Numbered from the stretch's first letter, positions 50,263-59,463 are shown. The stretch is DNA of 64,000 nt from Streptomyces sp. NBC_00536 (GCF_036346295.1 NZ_CP107819.1:3658001-3722000), one strand, 5' to 3'. Notes: generated by a model from the letters alone, not told the origin. Numbers and translations: made by a program.

Positions 50263-51087
50263 ATGCCACCACGCAAGAGGCCACGGCCCAACGAGACGGC
50301 GATGAAGATGGTCGGCGCGCTGGTCGCCGCCGCGCGCATCGCCAAGGGAATGACCCAGCGCGCGCTCGCCGAAGCGCTGCACATCGACGTCGAGACGGTC
50401 GCCTCGATCGAACAGGGCAGGCGCGCCCTCATGCCCGCCGTGGCCGAGAAGATGGACCGGATCCTCGGCCTGCCGGGCCTCCTCACGGTCGCGGCGAACC
50501 GCCTCCCCGAGGTCGACATGATCCCCGCCTGGGCGGAGGAGTACATGGAGCGGGAGAAGGAGGCTCTCGCCCTCTCCTGGTACGACACGCTCACCGTCCC
50601 CGGTCTGCTCCAGACCGAGAACTACGCCCGCGCGGTCCTCGGCTGCCGCGTGCCGTTCGTCGGCGAGGCGAAGATAGAGCTGCAGACCGCCCACCGGATC
50701 CAGCGCCAGCGGATCCTGGACCGGCCGGTCCCGCCGACCCTCAGCTTCATCATCTGGGAGGCGCCCCTCCGGGACCGCATCGGCGGCGTCGAGGTCTACC
50801 GGGAGCAGCTGCGCCACCTGCGCGCCTGCGCCGACCGCCCGACCGTCTCCCTTCAGGTGCTGCCCCTCGGCATCACCGCTCACGCGGGTCTCGATGGCTC
50901 CTTCACCCTGCTGGAAACACCCGAGTTCCAGCAGCTCGCATACTCCGAAACGCAGCGCGGCAGCTTCCTCGTCCGCGACCCGAATGAGGTCAGCATCCTC
51001 ACTCAGAAATATGCGATGCTGCGGTCACAGGCCCTCAACTTCGCAGAGACGAAGGACCTGTTGGACCGGCTGCTAGGAGAGACATGA
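50263..51087 (+). CDS. XRE-family regulator with DUF5753 domain
   Basis: A 274-residue regulator. The N-terminal XRE domain is [20 protein letters not shown] then [20 protein letters not shown]. The remainder is the DUF5753 domain ([20 protein letters not shown] and [20 protein letters not shown]). It is followed by a DUF397 gene with an ATGA overlap, and the ATPase is divergent: the classic Streptomyces triad found at developmental and antibiotic loci. GGGGAG precedes the ATG. Confidence 0.92.
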   Translation: MPPRKRPRPNETAMKMVGALVAAARIAKGMTQRALAEALHIDVETVASIEQGRRALMPAVAEKMDRILGLPGLLTVAANRLPEVDMIPAWAEEYMEREKEALALSWYDTLTVPGLLQTENYARAVLGCRVPFVGEAKIELQTAHRIQRQRILDRPVPPTLSFIIWEAPLRDRIGGVEVYREQLRHLRACADRPTVSLQVLPLGITAHAGLDGSFTLLETPEFQQLAYSETQRGSFLVRDPNEVSILTQKYAMLRSQALNFAETKDLLDRLLGET

Positions 51088-51263
51088 ACGCCCCCCTGAC
51101 GTGGTTCAAGTCCAGCTACAGCGGGAGCGAAGGCGGCCAATGCGTCGAGGTCGCCCCCTCCACCGACACCGTCCACGTCCGGGACTCAAAGGTCACCGAC
51201 GGCCCCACCCTGGCCGTCAGCCCCGCCGCCTGGGCCGGGCTCACGCGTTGGGTCGCTGCCTGA
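51084..51263 (+). CDS. DUF397 domain protein, partner of the XRE regulator
   Basis: A 59-residue DUF397 protein. It has the signatures TWFKSSYSGSEGGQCVEVAP, VHVRDSKVTDGP and PAAWAGLTRWV. Its ATG overlaps the XRE stop (ATGA). DUF397 proteins usually bind and modulate the cognate XRE regulator. The 3' end overlaps the convergent ankyrin/HEAT gene by 23 bases. Confidence 0.9.
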   Translation: MNAPLTWFKSSYSGSEGGQCVEVAPSTDTVHVRDSKVTDGPTLAVSPAAWAGLTRWVAA

Positions 51264-52485
51264 ACTTCCACCGCCACAGCCCGTCGGCCCGGTGGTCGTG
51301 CTCGAACTCCGGGCCCAGCGGGCCCACCCGCTCGTACGCCTCCGGCGTGCGCGGGTCGTCGCGGATCGCCAGCCCGAAGGCCCCCTCCAGGCGCAGCAGT
51401 TGGTCCTCCTCGTCCAGCAGCGCGGCCAGCGCCTCCACCACCTCCGGCGTCCCCTGCTGTGCCCACTGGGCCAGCGCCCCGGCGGTGGTGAGCCGTACGT
51501 CGTGCTCCGCGTCCCCGAGCAGCCGCAGGAGCACCTCCCGGGAGGCGGCCGTCGACTCCGCGTAGGCCAGCGCATCGGCCACCGAGCTCCGCACCCCCGC
51601 GTCCGGGTCGCCCGCCATGGCGTGCAGCGCCGCCCGGACCCGGTCCGACAGCGGGACGCCCAGCAGGCCGAAGCAGTGCGGCACCTCCCGGCGCACCCGC
51701 GGATCGGGATGCGCCATGTGCAGCAGCCCGACGCTGTCCCCGTTCAGGTGGTCCTCCCCCGCGAAGGCCTTGAGCAGCTGCGCGAGCACGCCCGCGTCCG
51801 GTTCCCCGGCCACCCAGGCATGCAGCAGCCGCCGCTCCTCCTCGTACCAGGGCGCACCGAGGCTCACGACCTCTTCCCGGGAGTCCAGGCAGTCGGCGAC
51901 GAAGAGCCGGTACGCCGCCAAGGAATGGCGGTGGAAGTCCAGCACCTCCGCCCAGGCTTCGCCTTCCGGCCGCGGCCCGACGGCGTACCGGCTCGCCGCC
52001 CACACCGCATGGCAGGGGTCCGGGCGGCGGACCGCACGGGCCATCAGCTCGGCCACCGGCGTCCGTACGCCGAAGGCCGCCTCCAGCGTGGTCAGCACGC
52101 CCGTGTACCCGTCGCGGACCGTCAGCCCGCCGAGGGTGAGTTCCTCGACATCGGCCCACCACTCCTCGACCCACCGCCGCTCCACGGGGCCGTCCGCCCT
52201 CGTCCGGCGCCGCAGCTCCGCCTCCGCGCCCCGCGCGTCCAGCTCCCGTGCCGTCTCCAGCAGCCGTACCCGCTGCGCCCCGGGCACCTGCGGCTCGTGC
52301 CCCAGCAGCGCCGACACCAACGCCGGGGATCCGCTGGTGACCGCCCGCAGCAGCGGGGTCGTCCCGTCCGGCAGTGCCCGGACCGCATCGGCGCCGCACT
52401 CCACGAGCCGCTCGGCCGCGTCCACGTCGAAAGCCGCCACCGCCGCGCACAGCTCGCGCTGCACCTCTTCCCCCAGCTCCGTCAT
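51241..52485 (-). CDS. Ankyrin- and HEAT-repeat protein
   Basis: A 414-residue protein. The N-terminus has ankyrin-like units (AAVAAFDVDAAERLVECGAD, ALPDGTTPLLRAVTSGSPAL). The C-terminal half has HEAT-like repeats (LHAMAGDPDAGVRSSVADAL, LGDAEHDVRLTTAGALAQWA). Both are protein-interaction scaffolds. No catalytic motif is visible. The start is the ATG at 52485. The 3' end overlaps the DUF397 gene. Confidence 0.7.
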   Translation of the reverse strand: MTELGEEVQRELCAAVAAFDVDAAERLVECGADAVRALPDGTTPLLRAVTSGSPALVSALLGHEPQVPGAQRVRLLETARELDARGAEAELRRRTRADGPVERRWVEEWWADVEELTLGGLTVRDGYTGVLTTLEAAFGVRTPVAELMARAVRRPDPCHAVWAASRYAVGPRPEGEAWAEVLDFHRHSLAAYRLFVADCLDSREEVVSLGAPWYEEERRLLHAWVAGEPDAGVLAQLLKAFAGEDHLNGDSVGLLHMAHPDPRVRREVPHCFGLLGVPLSDRVRAALHAMAGDPDAGVRSSVADALAYAESTAASREVLLRLLGDAEHDVRLTTAGALAQWAQQGTPEVVEALAALLDEEDQLLRLEGAFGLAIRDDPRTPEAYERVGPLGPEFEHDHRADGLWRWKFRQRPNA

Positions 52486-52497
52486 GCCCCGAGCATG

Positions 52498-52538
52498 CCA
52501 CTGGGGCCCGGGCGCGCATCGCACCCAGGCCCCAGTGG
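52498..52538 (-). terminator. Hairpin after the hem operon
   Basis: CCACTGGGGCC and GGCCCCAGTGG, an 11-bp perfect stem with a 19-base loop, lie 30 bases past the hemD stop and just before the ankyrin/HEAT gene. It could end the rex-hemACD transcript. Confidence 0.6.
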
Positions 52539-52567
52539 GGTAACTCCACGACCGACCGACCGGCAGG

Positions 52568-54235
52568 TCAGGTCGTACGACGCCGACGCGCGCCCGGACG
52601 CCGCTCGCTCGGGCGGCAGACGACCTCGCCCGCCTCCTTCGCCGCGTCGCGGCGCGCGGCCCCGTACTCGGCCAGCGCTTCCGCCAGCTTCGAGACGCTC
52701 GGCTCCGGCGAGAGGACGTCGACCCGCAGGCCGTGTTCCTCCGCCGTCTTCGCGGTCGCGGGACCGATGCAGGCGATGACCGTCACGTTGTGCGGCTTGC
52801 CCGCGATGCCGACCAGGTTGCGCACGGTCGAGGACGAGGTGAAGAGCACCGCGTCGAAACCGCCGCCCTTGATCGCCTCACGGGTGTCCGCGGGGGGCGG
52901 CGAGGCGCGCACGGTGCGGTAGGCCGTGACGTCGTCGACCTCCCAGCCCAGCTCTATCAGCCCGGCCACCAGCGTCTCCGTCGCGATGTCGGCGCGCGGC
53001 AGGAAGACGCGGTCGATCGGGTCGAAGACCGGGTCGTAGGGCGGCCAGTCCTCCAGGAGTCCGGCCGCGGACTGCTCACCGCTCGGCACCAGGTCCGGCT
53101 TCACGCCGAACTCGACCAGCGCGGCGGCGGTCTGCTCGCCCACCGCGGCGACCTTGATGCCCGCGAAGGCGCGCGCGTCGAGCCCGTACTCCTCGAACTT
53201 CTCCCGCACCGCCTTCACCGCGTTGACGCTCGTGAAGGCGATCCACTCGTAGCGGCCCGTCACCAGGCCCTTCACCGCGCGTTCCATCTGCTGCGGGGTG
53301 CGCGGCGGCTCCACGGCGATCGTCGGCACCTCGTGCGGCACCGCGCCGTAGGAACGCAGCTGGTCGGAGAGCGAGGCGGCCTGTTCCTTGGTCCGCGGTA
53401 CGAGCACCCGCCAGCCGAACAGCGGCTTCGACTCGAACCAGGCCATCTCCTCGCGCCGCGCGGCGGCGCCGTGCTCACCGACCACGGCTATGACCGGCCG
53501 GGAGCCCTCGGGCGAGGGGAGCACCTTGCCCTGCTTGAACACCTGGGCGATGGTGCCCAGGGTCGCGGTCCAGGTCCGCTGGCGGGTCGTCGTACCGCCC
53601 ACGGTCACCGTCAGCGCGGTGTCGGGCTTGCGCCCGGCGCTCACCAGCTCGGCGGCCGCGGCGGACACCGTCTCCAGGGTCGCGGAGACCACGACGATCC
53701 CGTCGCTGGTGCCGACCTCGCTCCAGCAGCGGGCCGAGGCGTTCTTCGCGTCGACGAAGCGCACGTCCGCGCCGGAGCGGCCGCGCAGCGGCACCCCGGC
53801 GTAGGCGGGCACGCCCACCGCGTTCGCGACGCCCGGCACGACCTCGAAGGTGATGCCCTCGTTGATGCAGGCGAGCATCTCCTCGGCGGCGTTCCCGTCG
53901 AGGCCGGGGTCCCCGGTCACCGCACGGACGACCCGCCTGCCGGAGCGCGCGGCCTCCATGACAATATTGGCCGCGTCCCGGATGACAGGGACACCGGCGG
54001 CTGCCGACTTCTCGTCAGCGACCGTCAGTTGAGGCGTGTCGACACCCGTGCGCGCATGCGTACGGACGACTTCCAGCACCTCCGGCTCCGCGATCAGCAC
54101 GTCGGCGGCCGCGAGGGCCTCGACCGCGCGCAGCGTCAGCAGCCCCGGGTCGCCCGGGCCGGCACCGAGGAAGGTGACCTGCCCGTGCGCGGGTACAGCC
54201 GCGAAGGCGGGAGTGGTGGGACGTGAGGGGTTCAA
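52568..54235 (-). CDS. hemD: Bifunctional uroporphyrinogen-III methyltransferase/synthase
   Basis: A 555-residue fusion typical of actinobacteria. The N-terminal ~250 residues are a SUMT/CobA-type methyltransferase (VTFLGAGPGDPGLLTLRAVE, VVRAVTGDPGLDGNAAEEML). From about 270 follows a uroporphyrinogen-III synthase (HemD) domain (GWRVLVPRTKEQAASLSDQL). The C-terminus ends in a basic tail (RRPGARRRR). It converts hydroxymethylbilane to uroporphyrinogen III and can divert it to sirohaem or cobalamin. The ATG overlaps the hemC stop. Confidence 0.93.
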   Translation of the reverse strand: MNPSRPTTPAFAAVPAHGQVTFLGAGPGDPGLLTLRAVEALAAADVLIAEPEVLEVVRTHARTGVDTPQLTVADEKSAAAGVPVIRDAANIVMEAARSGRRVVRAVTGDPGLDGNAAEEMLACINEGITFEVVPGVANAVGVPAYAGVPLRGRSGADVRFVDAKNASARCWSEVGTSDGIVVVSATLETVSAAAAELVSAGRKPDTALTVTVGGTTTRQRTWTATLGTIAQVFKQGKVLPSPEGSRPVIAVVGEHGAAARREEMAWFESKPLFGWRVLVPRTKEQAASLSDQLRSYGAVPHEVPTIAVEPPRTPQQMERAVKGLVTGRYEWIAFTSVNAVKAVREKFEEYGLDARAFAGIKVAAVGEQTAAALVEFGVKPDLVPSGEQSAAGLLEDWPPYDPVFDPIDRVFLPRADIATETLVAGLIELGWEVDDVTAYRTVRASPPPADTREAIKGGGFDAVLFTSSSTVRNLVGIAGKPHNVTVIACIGPATAKTAEEHGLRVDVLSPEPSVSKLAEALAEYGAARRDAAKEAGEVVCRPSERRPGARRRRTT

Positions 54236-55200
54236 AGGGATCGCTCCCCCATCAGACCGGCCGCGCCCTTGGCCAGCATCTCGTCCGCGAGTTCGCGGCC
54301 GAGCGCCACTGCCTCTTCGTACGAGTGGGGGACGGGTCCGGTGGTGGACAGCTGCACCAGCGTCGAGCCGTCGAGCGTTCCGACGACGCCGCGCAGGCGC
54401 ATTTCGTTGACAGTCTGCCCGTCGGCCAGAAGGTCGGCGAGCGCGCCCACGGGGGCGCTGCAGCCGGCCTCCAGGGCGGCGAGCAGGGCACGCTCGGCGG
54501 TGACGGCGGCCCGCGTGTACGGGTCGTCGAGTTCACCGAGCGCGGCGATGAGGTCCGCGTTGGACGCGAGGCACTCGACCGCGAGGGCCCCCTGGCCGGG
54601 GGCGGGCAGCATGTTGTCGACCGACATCAGGTCGGTCGCCTCGTCGCCGCGGCCGATCCGGTTGAGCCCGGCGGCGGCCAGGACCACCGCGTCCAGCTCA
54701 CCGCTGCGCACGAACCCGATGCGGGTGTCGACGTTGCCGCGGATCGGGACGGTCTCGATGACCTTCCCCAGCGCGCGGGCGTAGTGGTTGAGCTGCGCCA
54801 TGCGGCGCGGCGAACCGGTACCGATGCGGGCACCGTCGGGCAGCTGCTCGAAGGTCAGGCCGTCGCGCGCCACGAGCGCGTCACGCGCGTCCTCGCGCTG
54901 CGGCATCGCGGCGATCACCAGCTCGTCGGGCTGCGTGGTCGGCAGGTCCTTGAGCGAGTGCACGGCGAAGTCGACGTCGCCGCGCAGCAGCGCCTCGCGC
55001 AGCGCGGTGACGAACACACCGGTGCCGCCGATCTGCGCGAGCAGCTCCTTGGAGACGTCGCCGTACGTCGTGATCTCCACGAGTTCGACGGGCCGGCCGG
55101 TGACGGCGCGGACCGCTTCGGCGACGTGTCCCGACTGGGACATGGCCAGTGTGCTGCGCCGTGTCCCAAGCCGGAGGGGCTGGTCGGGACGTGAGTTCAT
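54232..55200 (-). CDS. hemC: Hydroxymethylbilane synthase
   Basis: A 322-residue porphobilinogen deaminase. The cofactor-attachment Cys is in LEAGCSAPVGALAD. The N-terminus PLRLGTRRSTLAMSQSGHVA is the family signature. It polymerises four porphobilinogens. The start overlaps the hemA stop and the end overlaps hemD, giving a tightly coupled operon. Confidence 0.95.
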   Translation of the reverse strand: MNSRPDQPLRLGTRRSTLAMSQSGHVAEAVRAVTGRPVELVEITTYGDVSKELLAQIGGTGVFVTALREALLRGDVDFAVHSLKDLPTTQPDELVIAAMPQREDARDALVARDGLTFEQLPDGARIGTGSPRRMAQLNHYARALGKVIETVPIRGNVDTRIGFVRSGELDAVVLAAAGLNRIGRGDEATDLMSVDNMLPAPGQGALAVECLASNADLIAALGELDDPYTRAAVTAERALLAALEAGCSAPVGALADLLADGQTVNEMRLRGVVGTLDGSTLVQLSTTGPVPHSYEEAVALGRELADEMLAKGAAGLMGERSL

Positions 55201-57038
55201 GATGCCCGTCCTGGGTCGTCGTCGTTCTTCGGATCGGCCGCGTCAGCCCGGCTGACGGATGCCACCGTCTGCGGGTCGAGGTCGAAGAGTTCACGCAGCG
55301 CCTCGGCGTACCCGGCGCCGCCGGGCTCGCTCGCGAGCTGCTTGACGCGCACGGTCGGCGCGTGGAGGAGCTTGTCGACGACGCGGCGCACGGTCTGCGT
55401 CACTTCGGCCCGCTGCCGCTCGTCGAGATCGGGTACCCGGCCGTCGAGCCGCGCCACTTCCATGGCCACCACTTCGGCGGCCATCGCGCGCAGGGCGACG
55501 ACGGTGGGGGTGATGTGCGCGGCGCGCTGGGCCGCCCCGAAGGCGGCCACCTCGTCCGCGACGATCGTACGTACGGCGTCCACGTCGGCGGCCATCGGCG
55601 CGTCGGCGGAGGCCTCGGCGAGCGACTCGATGTCGACGAGACGCACCCCGGGGATCCGGTGCACGGCGGCGTCGATGTCGCGGGGCATCGCCAGGTCCAG
55701 GAGCGCGAGCCGTACGTCGGCCCCCGCGTCCAGGGCCCGCCCGGTCCGGCGCGGCTGCCGCTGCGCGGCGGCCTCACCCTGATCGGCCCAGGTCCCGTGC
55801 AGCTCCAGCGCGTTCGCGTCGACCCCGGTAAGAGCGGACCGCCCGTCGCCACTGCGCGCGGGATCCCCGACAAGCGCGTCGAGCCCGACGGGACACCCGT
55901 CCGTCTCGGCGACGGCAGCGGCGGTCAGGGTCCGAGCGGCCCCGGCATCAGCCAGCCGCCGCCCCCCTTCGGCAGCGGCAACGAGCCGCGCGACGACCTC
56001 GGCGTTCCGGAGCCCGGCGGGGGCGGAATCCAGCCCCGCCGGCGATTGAGGCGCGGGGTCCGGGGCAGAGCCCCGGGAGCCCGGCACGGCTCCCGCCTCG
56101 GCCACATCCAGCCCGGCCGGAGCCAAACCCAGCCCCGCCGGCGTTTGAGGCGCGGGGTCCGGGGCGGAGCCCCGGAAGCCCCGCAGGGCACCCCCGGCCT
56201 CGGCCTCGGCCTTGGCCAGCGCCCCGACCACGTCATCCCCGGTCAGCACAAGACCCGTGGCCCCGGTACAGGAAACGACCACGTCGACTCGTGTCAGCTC
56301 GTCGGCCACATCAGCCATGGCAACGACCCGAGCAGCGGCGCCACCGCCCCGCAGAATCTCCACCAGCCGCTCGGCACGAGCAGAAGTCCGGTTGGCGACG
56401 ACAACCTCCGCCACCCCGACCCGCGCCAGCGTCGCCGCGGCCAGCGAGGACATCGACCCGGCACCGATCACCAGCGCCCGCTTGCCCTGGGCCCACTCCG
56501 CCACCGGCACCCGCACGGCCAGCTGCTCCAGCCCGAAGGTGACGAGCGACTGCCCGGCCCGGTCGATGCCGGTCTCCGAGTGCGCCCGCTTGCCGACCCG
56601 CAGCGCCTGCTGGAAGAGGTCGTTGATCAGACGCCCCGCGGTGTGGAGCTCCTGCCCCAGCGCGAGCGCGTCCTTGATCTGCCCGAGGATCTGGCCCTCG
56701 CCGACGACCATCGAGTCCAGTCCGCACGCCACCGAGAAGAGGTGGTGGACGGCCCGGTCCTCGTAGTGCACATACAGATAAGGGGTGAGTTCCTCCAGCG
56801 CGACACCGCTGTGCTGCGCCAGGAGCGTGGACAGCTCGGCGACACCGGCGTGGAACTTGTCCACGTCGGCGTACAGCTCGATCCGGTTGCACGTGGCGAG
56901 CACGGCCGCCTCGGTCGCCGGTTCGGCGGCCAGGGTGTCGTGCAGCAGCTTCGCCTTGGCATCGGTGGAGAGCGAGGCGCGTTCGAGCACGCTGACGGGC
57001 GCGCTGCGGTGGCTCAGCCCTACGACGAGCAGACTCAT
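55197..57038 (-). CDS. hemA: Glutamyl-tRNA reductase
   Basis: A 613-residue GluTR, the first step of the C5 haem pathway. The N-terminus is LLVVGLSHRSAPVSVLERAS, the catalytic Cys is in VLATCNRIELYADVD, and the NADPH-binding region has KRALVIGAGSMSSLAAATLA. Between residues about 280 and 350 lies a repeated, low-complexity insertion (RGSAPDPAPQTPAGL and RGSAPDPAPQSPAGL units), which makes it longer than usual family members. The ATG overlaps the rex stop. Confidence 0.92.
   Translation of the reverse strand: MSLLVVGLSHRSAPVSVLERASLSTDAKAKLLHDTLAAEPATEAAVLATCNRIELYADVDKFHAGVAELSTLLAQHSGVALEELTPYLYVHYEDRAVHHLFSVACGLDSMVVGEGQILGQIKDALALGQELHTAGRLINDLFQQALRVGKRAHSETGIDRAGQSLVTFGLEQLAVRVPVAEWAQGKRALVIGAGSMSSLAAATLARVGVAEVVVANRTSARAERLVEILRGGGAAARVVAMADVADELTRVDVVVSCTGATGLVLTGDDVVGALAKAEAEAGGALRGFRGSAPDPAPQTPAGLGLAPAGLDVAEAGAVPGSRGSAPDPAPQSPAGLDSAPAGLRNAEVVARLVAAAEGGRRLADAGAARTLTAAAVAETDGCPVGLDALVGDPARSGDGRSALTGVDANALELHGTWADQGEAAAQRQPRRTGRALDAGADVRLALLDLAMPRDIDAAVHRIPGVRLVDIESLAEASADAPMAADVDAVRTIVADEVAAFGAAQRAAHITPTVVALRAMAAEVVAMEVARLDGRVPDLDERQRAEVTQTVRRVVDKLLHAPTVRVKQLASEPGGAGYAEALRELFDLDPQTVASVSRADAADPKNDDDPGRAS
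56027..56176. repeat. Two copies of a Streptomyces-type intergenic repeat inside hemA
   Basis: Copy A (56027-56076) and copy B (56126-56176) share CCAGCCCCGCCGGCG, then TTGAGGCGCGGGGTCCGGGG, and GAGCCCCGG. They are about 99 bases apart, in frame. This sequence resembles a short GC-rich element I have often seen in Streptomyces intergenic regions, here translated into the RGSAPDPAPQ units of HemA. Confidence 0.75.
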
Positions 57039-57859
57039 GCCGGCATCACCGCCGGTACGTCGCCCTCCGGGCCGCCCTTGCGCGCCGGAGCGACGGCGGA
57101 GGCTGCCGGGGCACGGGTGGCGGCGGGCTGCGGCAGGGAGGCCAGCGGCGAGGTGTCCTCGTCCTCATCGGCGGCGGCCGCGGCCGCGGCGGCGCCTTCG
57201 CCCGCCTTGCGCTGCTCGTGGAAGGCGAGGATCTGCAGCTCGATCGAGAGGTCGACCTTGCGCACGTCCACGCCCTCCGGCACCGACAGGACGGTCGGCG
57301 CGAAGTTCAGGATGGAGGTCACTCCGGCCGCGATCAGCCGCTCGCTGACCTGCTGGGCGGCGCCCGCCGGGGTCGCGATGACCCCGATGGAGACGCCGTT
57401 CTCCGAAATGATCTTTTCCAGCTCGTCGGTGTGCTGCACCGGCATGCCCGCGACCGGCTTCCCGGCCATCGCCGGGTCGGCGTCGATGAGCGCGGCCACG
57501 CGGAACCCGCGCGAGGCGAAGCCGCCGTAGTTGGCGAGGGCGGCGCCGAGGTTGCCGATGCCGACGATGACGACCGGCCAGTCCTGGGTCAGCCCGAGTT
57601 CGCGGGAGATCTGGTAGACGAGGTACTCGACGTCGTAGCCGACGCCCCGGGTGCCGTAGGACCCGAGGTAGGAGAAGTCCTTGCGCAGCTTCGCGGAGTT
57701 GACTCCGGCGGCGGCCGCGAGCTCCTCGGAGGACACCGTGGGTACCGAGCGCTCGGAGAGCGCCGTGAGGGCGCGCAAGTACAGCGGAAGCCGGGCGACA
57801 GTGGCCTCGGGAATACCTCGGCTGCGGGTCGCCGGTCGGTGAGTTCGGCCAGTTGCCAC
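57035..57859 (-). CDS. rex: Redox-sensing transcriptional repressor Rex
   Basis: A 274-residue NADH/NAD-responsive repressor. The N-terminal winged helix reads LYLRALTALSERSVPTVSSE and GVNSAKLRKDFSYLGSYGTR. The Rossmann domain has VVIVGIGNLGAALANYGGF. The C-terminus beyond residue ~230 is an Ala/Pro-rich extension (ADEDEDTSPLASLPQPAATR). The GTG at 57859 follows GCAGGAGCATC. A Rex operator lies upstream. It heads the rex-hemA-hemC-hemD operon as described in S. coelicolor. Confidence 0.94.
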   Translation of the reverse strand: MATGRTHRPATRSRGIPEATVARLPLYLRALTALSERSVPTVSSEELAAAAGVNSAKLRKDFSYLGSYGTRGVGYDVEYLVYQISRELGLTQDWPVVIVGIGNLGAALANYGGFASRGFRVAALIDADPAMAGKPVAGMPVQHTDELEKIISENGVSIGVIATPAGAAQQVSERLIAAGVTSILNFAPTVLSVPEGVDVRKVDLSIELQILAFHEQRKAGEGAAAAAAAADEDEDTSPLASLPQPAATRAPAASAVAPARKGGPEGDVPAVMPA

Positions 57860-57935
57860 GATGCTCCTGCGGGATGAGCGGGGCTGCAGGTGGCCTCTTG
57901 TCCCAGGACCACCCCGTCGGATGCAGGCTATGTCT

Positions 57936-57953
57936 TTGTGAACGCGTGCACAA
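57936..57953. promoter_or_regulatory. Rex operator (ROP)
   Basis: TTGTGAACGCGTGCACAA matches the Rex consensus TTGTGAANNNNTTCACAA apart from one base in the right half (TGCACAA for TTCACAA). It lies about 80 bases before rex, consistent with autorepression of the rex-hemACD operon when NADH is low. Confidence 0.88.
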
Positions 57954-58132
57954 AGATAGTGTCCAATTTGTCCGAGCAAAGTGACCGGGGTCACGCGCCC
58001 CGGGCACCTCGGCGCGGAACCATCGCCGCGCCGAACCCGTTCAAATCCCGAAGGGGGCAAAACCGTACACATCCCTCATCGATACGCCCCCGAGACCCCA
58101 TAAATCGCCCACGATGGTAACCGGCGAACGGG

Positions 58133-58411
58133 TCAGGCCCCCAATGCCCGGCGGAGCCGGTCCGGGTTCACCCTCCAGAAGGTGTGCTGTTCGCCATCGA
58201 TGAGGACCACCGGAATTTGCTCCCAGTACAAGCGGTAGAGCTCTTCGTCCTGCGAGATGTCCTTCTTCTCCCATTGCGCACCCGTGTCGGCGCACACTTT
58301 CCCGATCACTTCCTGGGCCTCGTCACAGAGATGGCACCCCGGCTTGCCGATCAAGGTGACCATCCGCTCTGCCGGACTCTTCTTTTCCTTACGGCGCAGC
58401 AAAGGGCTCAT
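58133..58411 (-). CDS. Glutaredoxin-like protein
   Basis: A 92-residue thioredoxin-fold protein with the active site GCHLC in IGKPGCHLCDEAQEVIGKVC, and the cis-Pro region EQIPVVLIDGEQHTFWRVNP. Likely reduces disulfides. The start could be ATG 58411 or GTG 58426; a GGATG precedes the ATG. It is close to rex and the bldN region. Confidence 0.85.
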   Translation of the reverse strand: MSPLLRRKEKKSPAERMVTLIGKPGCHLCDEAQEVIGKVCADTGAQWEKKDISQDEELYRLYWEQIPVVLIDGEQHTFWRVNPDRLRRALGA

Positions 58412-58482
58412 GCATCCATTGTTCACCGGCCTGGAATCCGCCTGGTTCGGGAAGTTCCGAACACAGTGGCTATGCTCGCCAC

Positions 58483-59463
58483 ATGGCCGCTCTGGGATGG
58501 CTCACCCCCCGTAGACACTCCGCCACGGCGCGGAGCGTGCTGGCAGGCGAGGCCTCGGCCGAGGCCGCCCGCAAGACCGCGCTGGCCGACGATCCGGCCG
58601 CGATCGACTTCTCCCTCAGCTCCGCCACCCCACAGGACACCGCGCCGCCCGAGGCCCCCGCGCCCGCCGAGCCCGAGTTCCCCGTCCCCGGCGACGAGCT
58701 GGCCGCGGCCTTCTTCGACCTCGACAACACCGTCATGCAGGGCGCCGCGATCTTCCACTTCGGCCGCGGCCTCTACAAGCGCGAGTTCTTCCGCCGCCGC
58801 GAGCTGGCCCGCTTCGCCTGGCAGCAGGCCTGGTTCCGGCTCGCCGGGGTCGAGGACCCCGAGCACATGCAGGACGCGCGCGACAGCGCCCTGTCCATCG
58901 TCAAGGGCCACCGCGTCTCCGAGCTGATGTCGATCGGCGAGGAGATCTACGACGAGTACATGGCGGAGCGGATCTGGCCGGGCACCCGCGCCCTGGCCCA
59001 GGCCCACCTCGACGCGGGCCAGAAGGTGTGGCTCGTCACGGCCGCCCCGGTCGAGACCGCCACGATCATCGCCCGCCGGCTCGGCCTGACCGGAGCCCTG
59101 GGCACCGTCGCCGAGTCCGTGGACGGCATCTACACCGGCCGCCTGGTGGGCGAGCCGCTGCACGGCCCCGCCAAGGCCGAGGCCGTGCGCGCGCTGGCCG
59201 CCGCCGAGGGGCTCGACCTCGCGCACTGCGCCGCGTACAGCGACTCGCACAACGACATTCCGATGCTGTCACTGGTCGGACATCCGTACGCGATCAATCC
59301 CGATACAAAACTGCGCAAGCATGCCCGGGCCCACGACTGGCGACTGCGCGACTATCGCACCGGCCGCAAGGCCGTGAAGGTCGGCGTCCCGGCGGCCGCC
59401 GGAGTCGGCGCGATCGCGGGCGGCGCGGCCGCCGCGATCGCCCTGCACCGGCGCCGCAAGTAG
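58483..59463 (+). CDS. HAD-IB family hydrolase (SerB-like)
   Basis: A 326-residue phosphatase. The nucleophile motif is AAFFDLDNTVMQGAA (DxDxT), motif II/III are VWLVTAAPVE and KAEAVRALAAAEGLDLAHCA, and the last is YSDSHNDIPMLSLVG. The N-terminal ~65 residues are an Ala/Pro-rich extension. The C-terminus has a hydrophobic segment (AAGVGAIAGGAAAAIAL) that may be membrane-associated. Substrate unknown. It is divergent from the glutaredoxin gene and upstream of bldN. Confidence 0.88.
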   Translation: MAALGWLTPRRHSATARSVLAGEASAEAARKTALADDPAAIDFSLSSATPQDTAPPEAPAPAEPEFPVPGDELAAAFFDLDNTVMQGAAIFHFGRGLYKREFFRRRELARFAWQQAWFRLAGVEDPEHMQDARDSALSIVKGHRVSELMSIGEEIYDEYMAERIWPGTRALAQAHLDAGQKVWLVTAAPVETATIIARRLGLTGALGTVAESVDGIYTGRLVGEPLHGPAKAEAVRALAAAEGLDLAHCAAYSDSHNDIPMLSLVGHPYAINPDTKLRKHARAHDWRLRDYRTGRKAVKVGVPAAAGVGAIAGGAAAAIALHRRRK

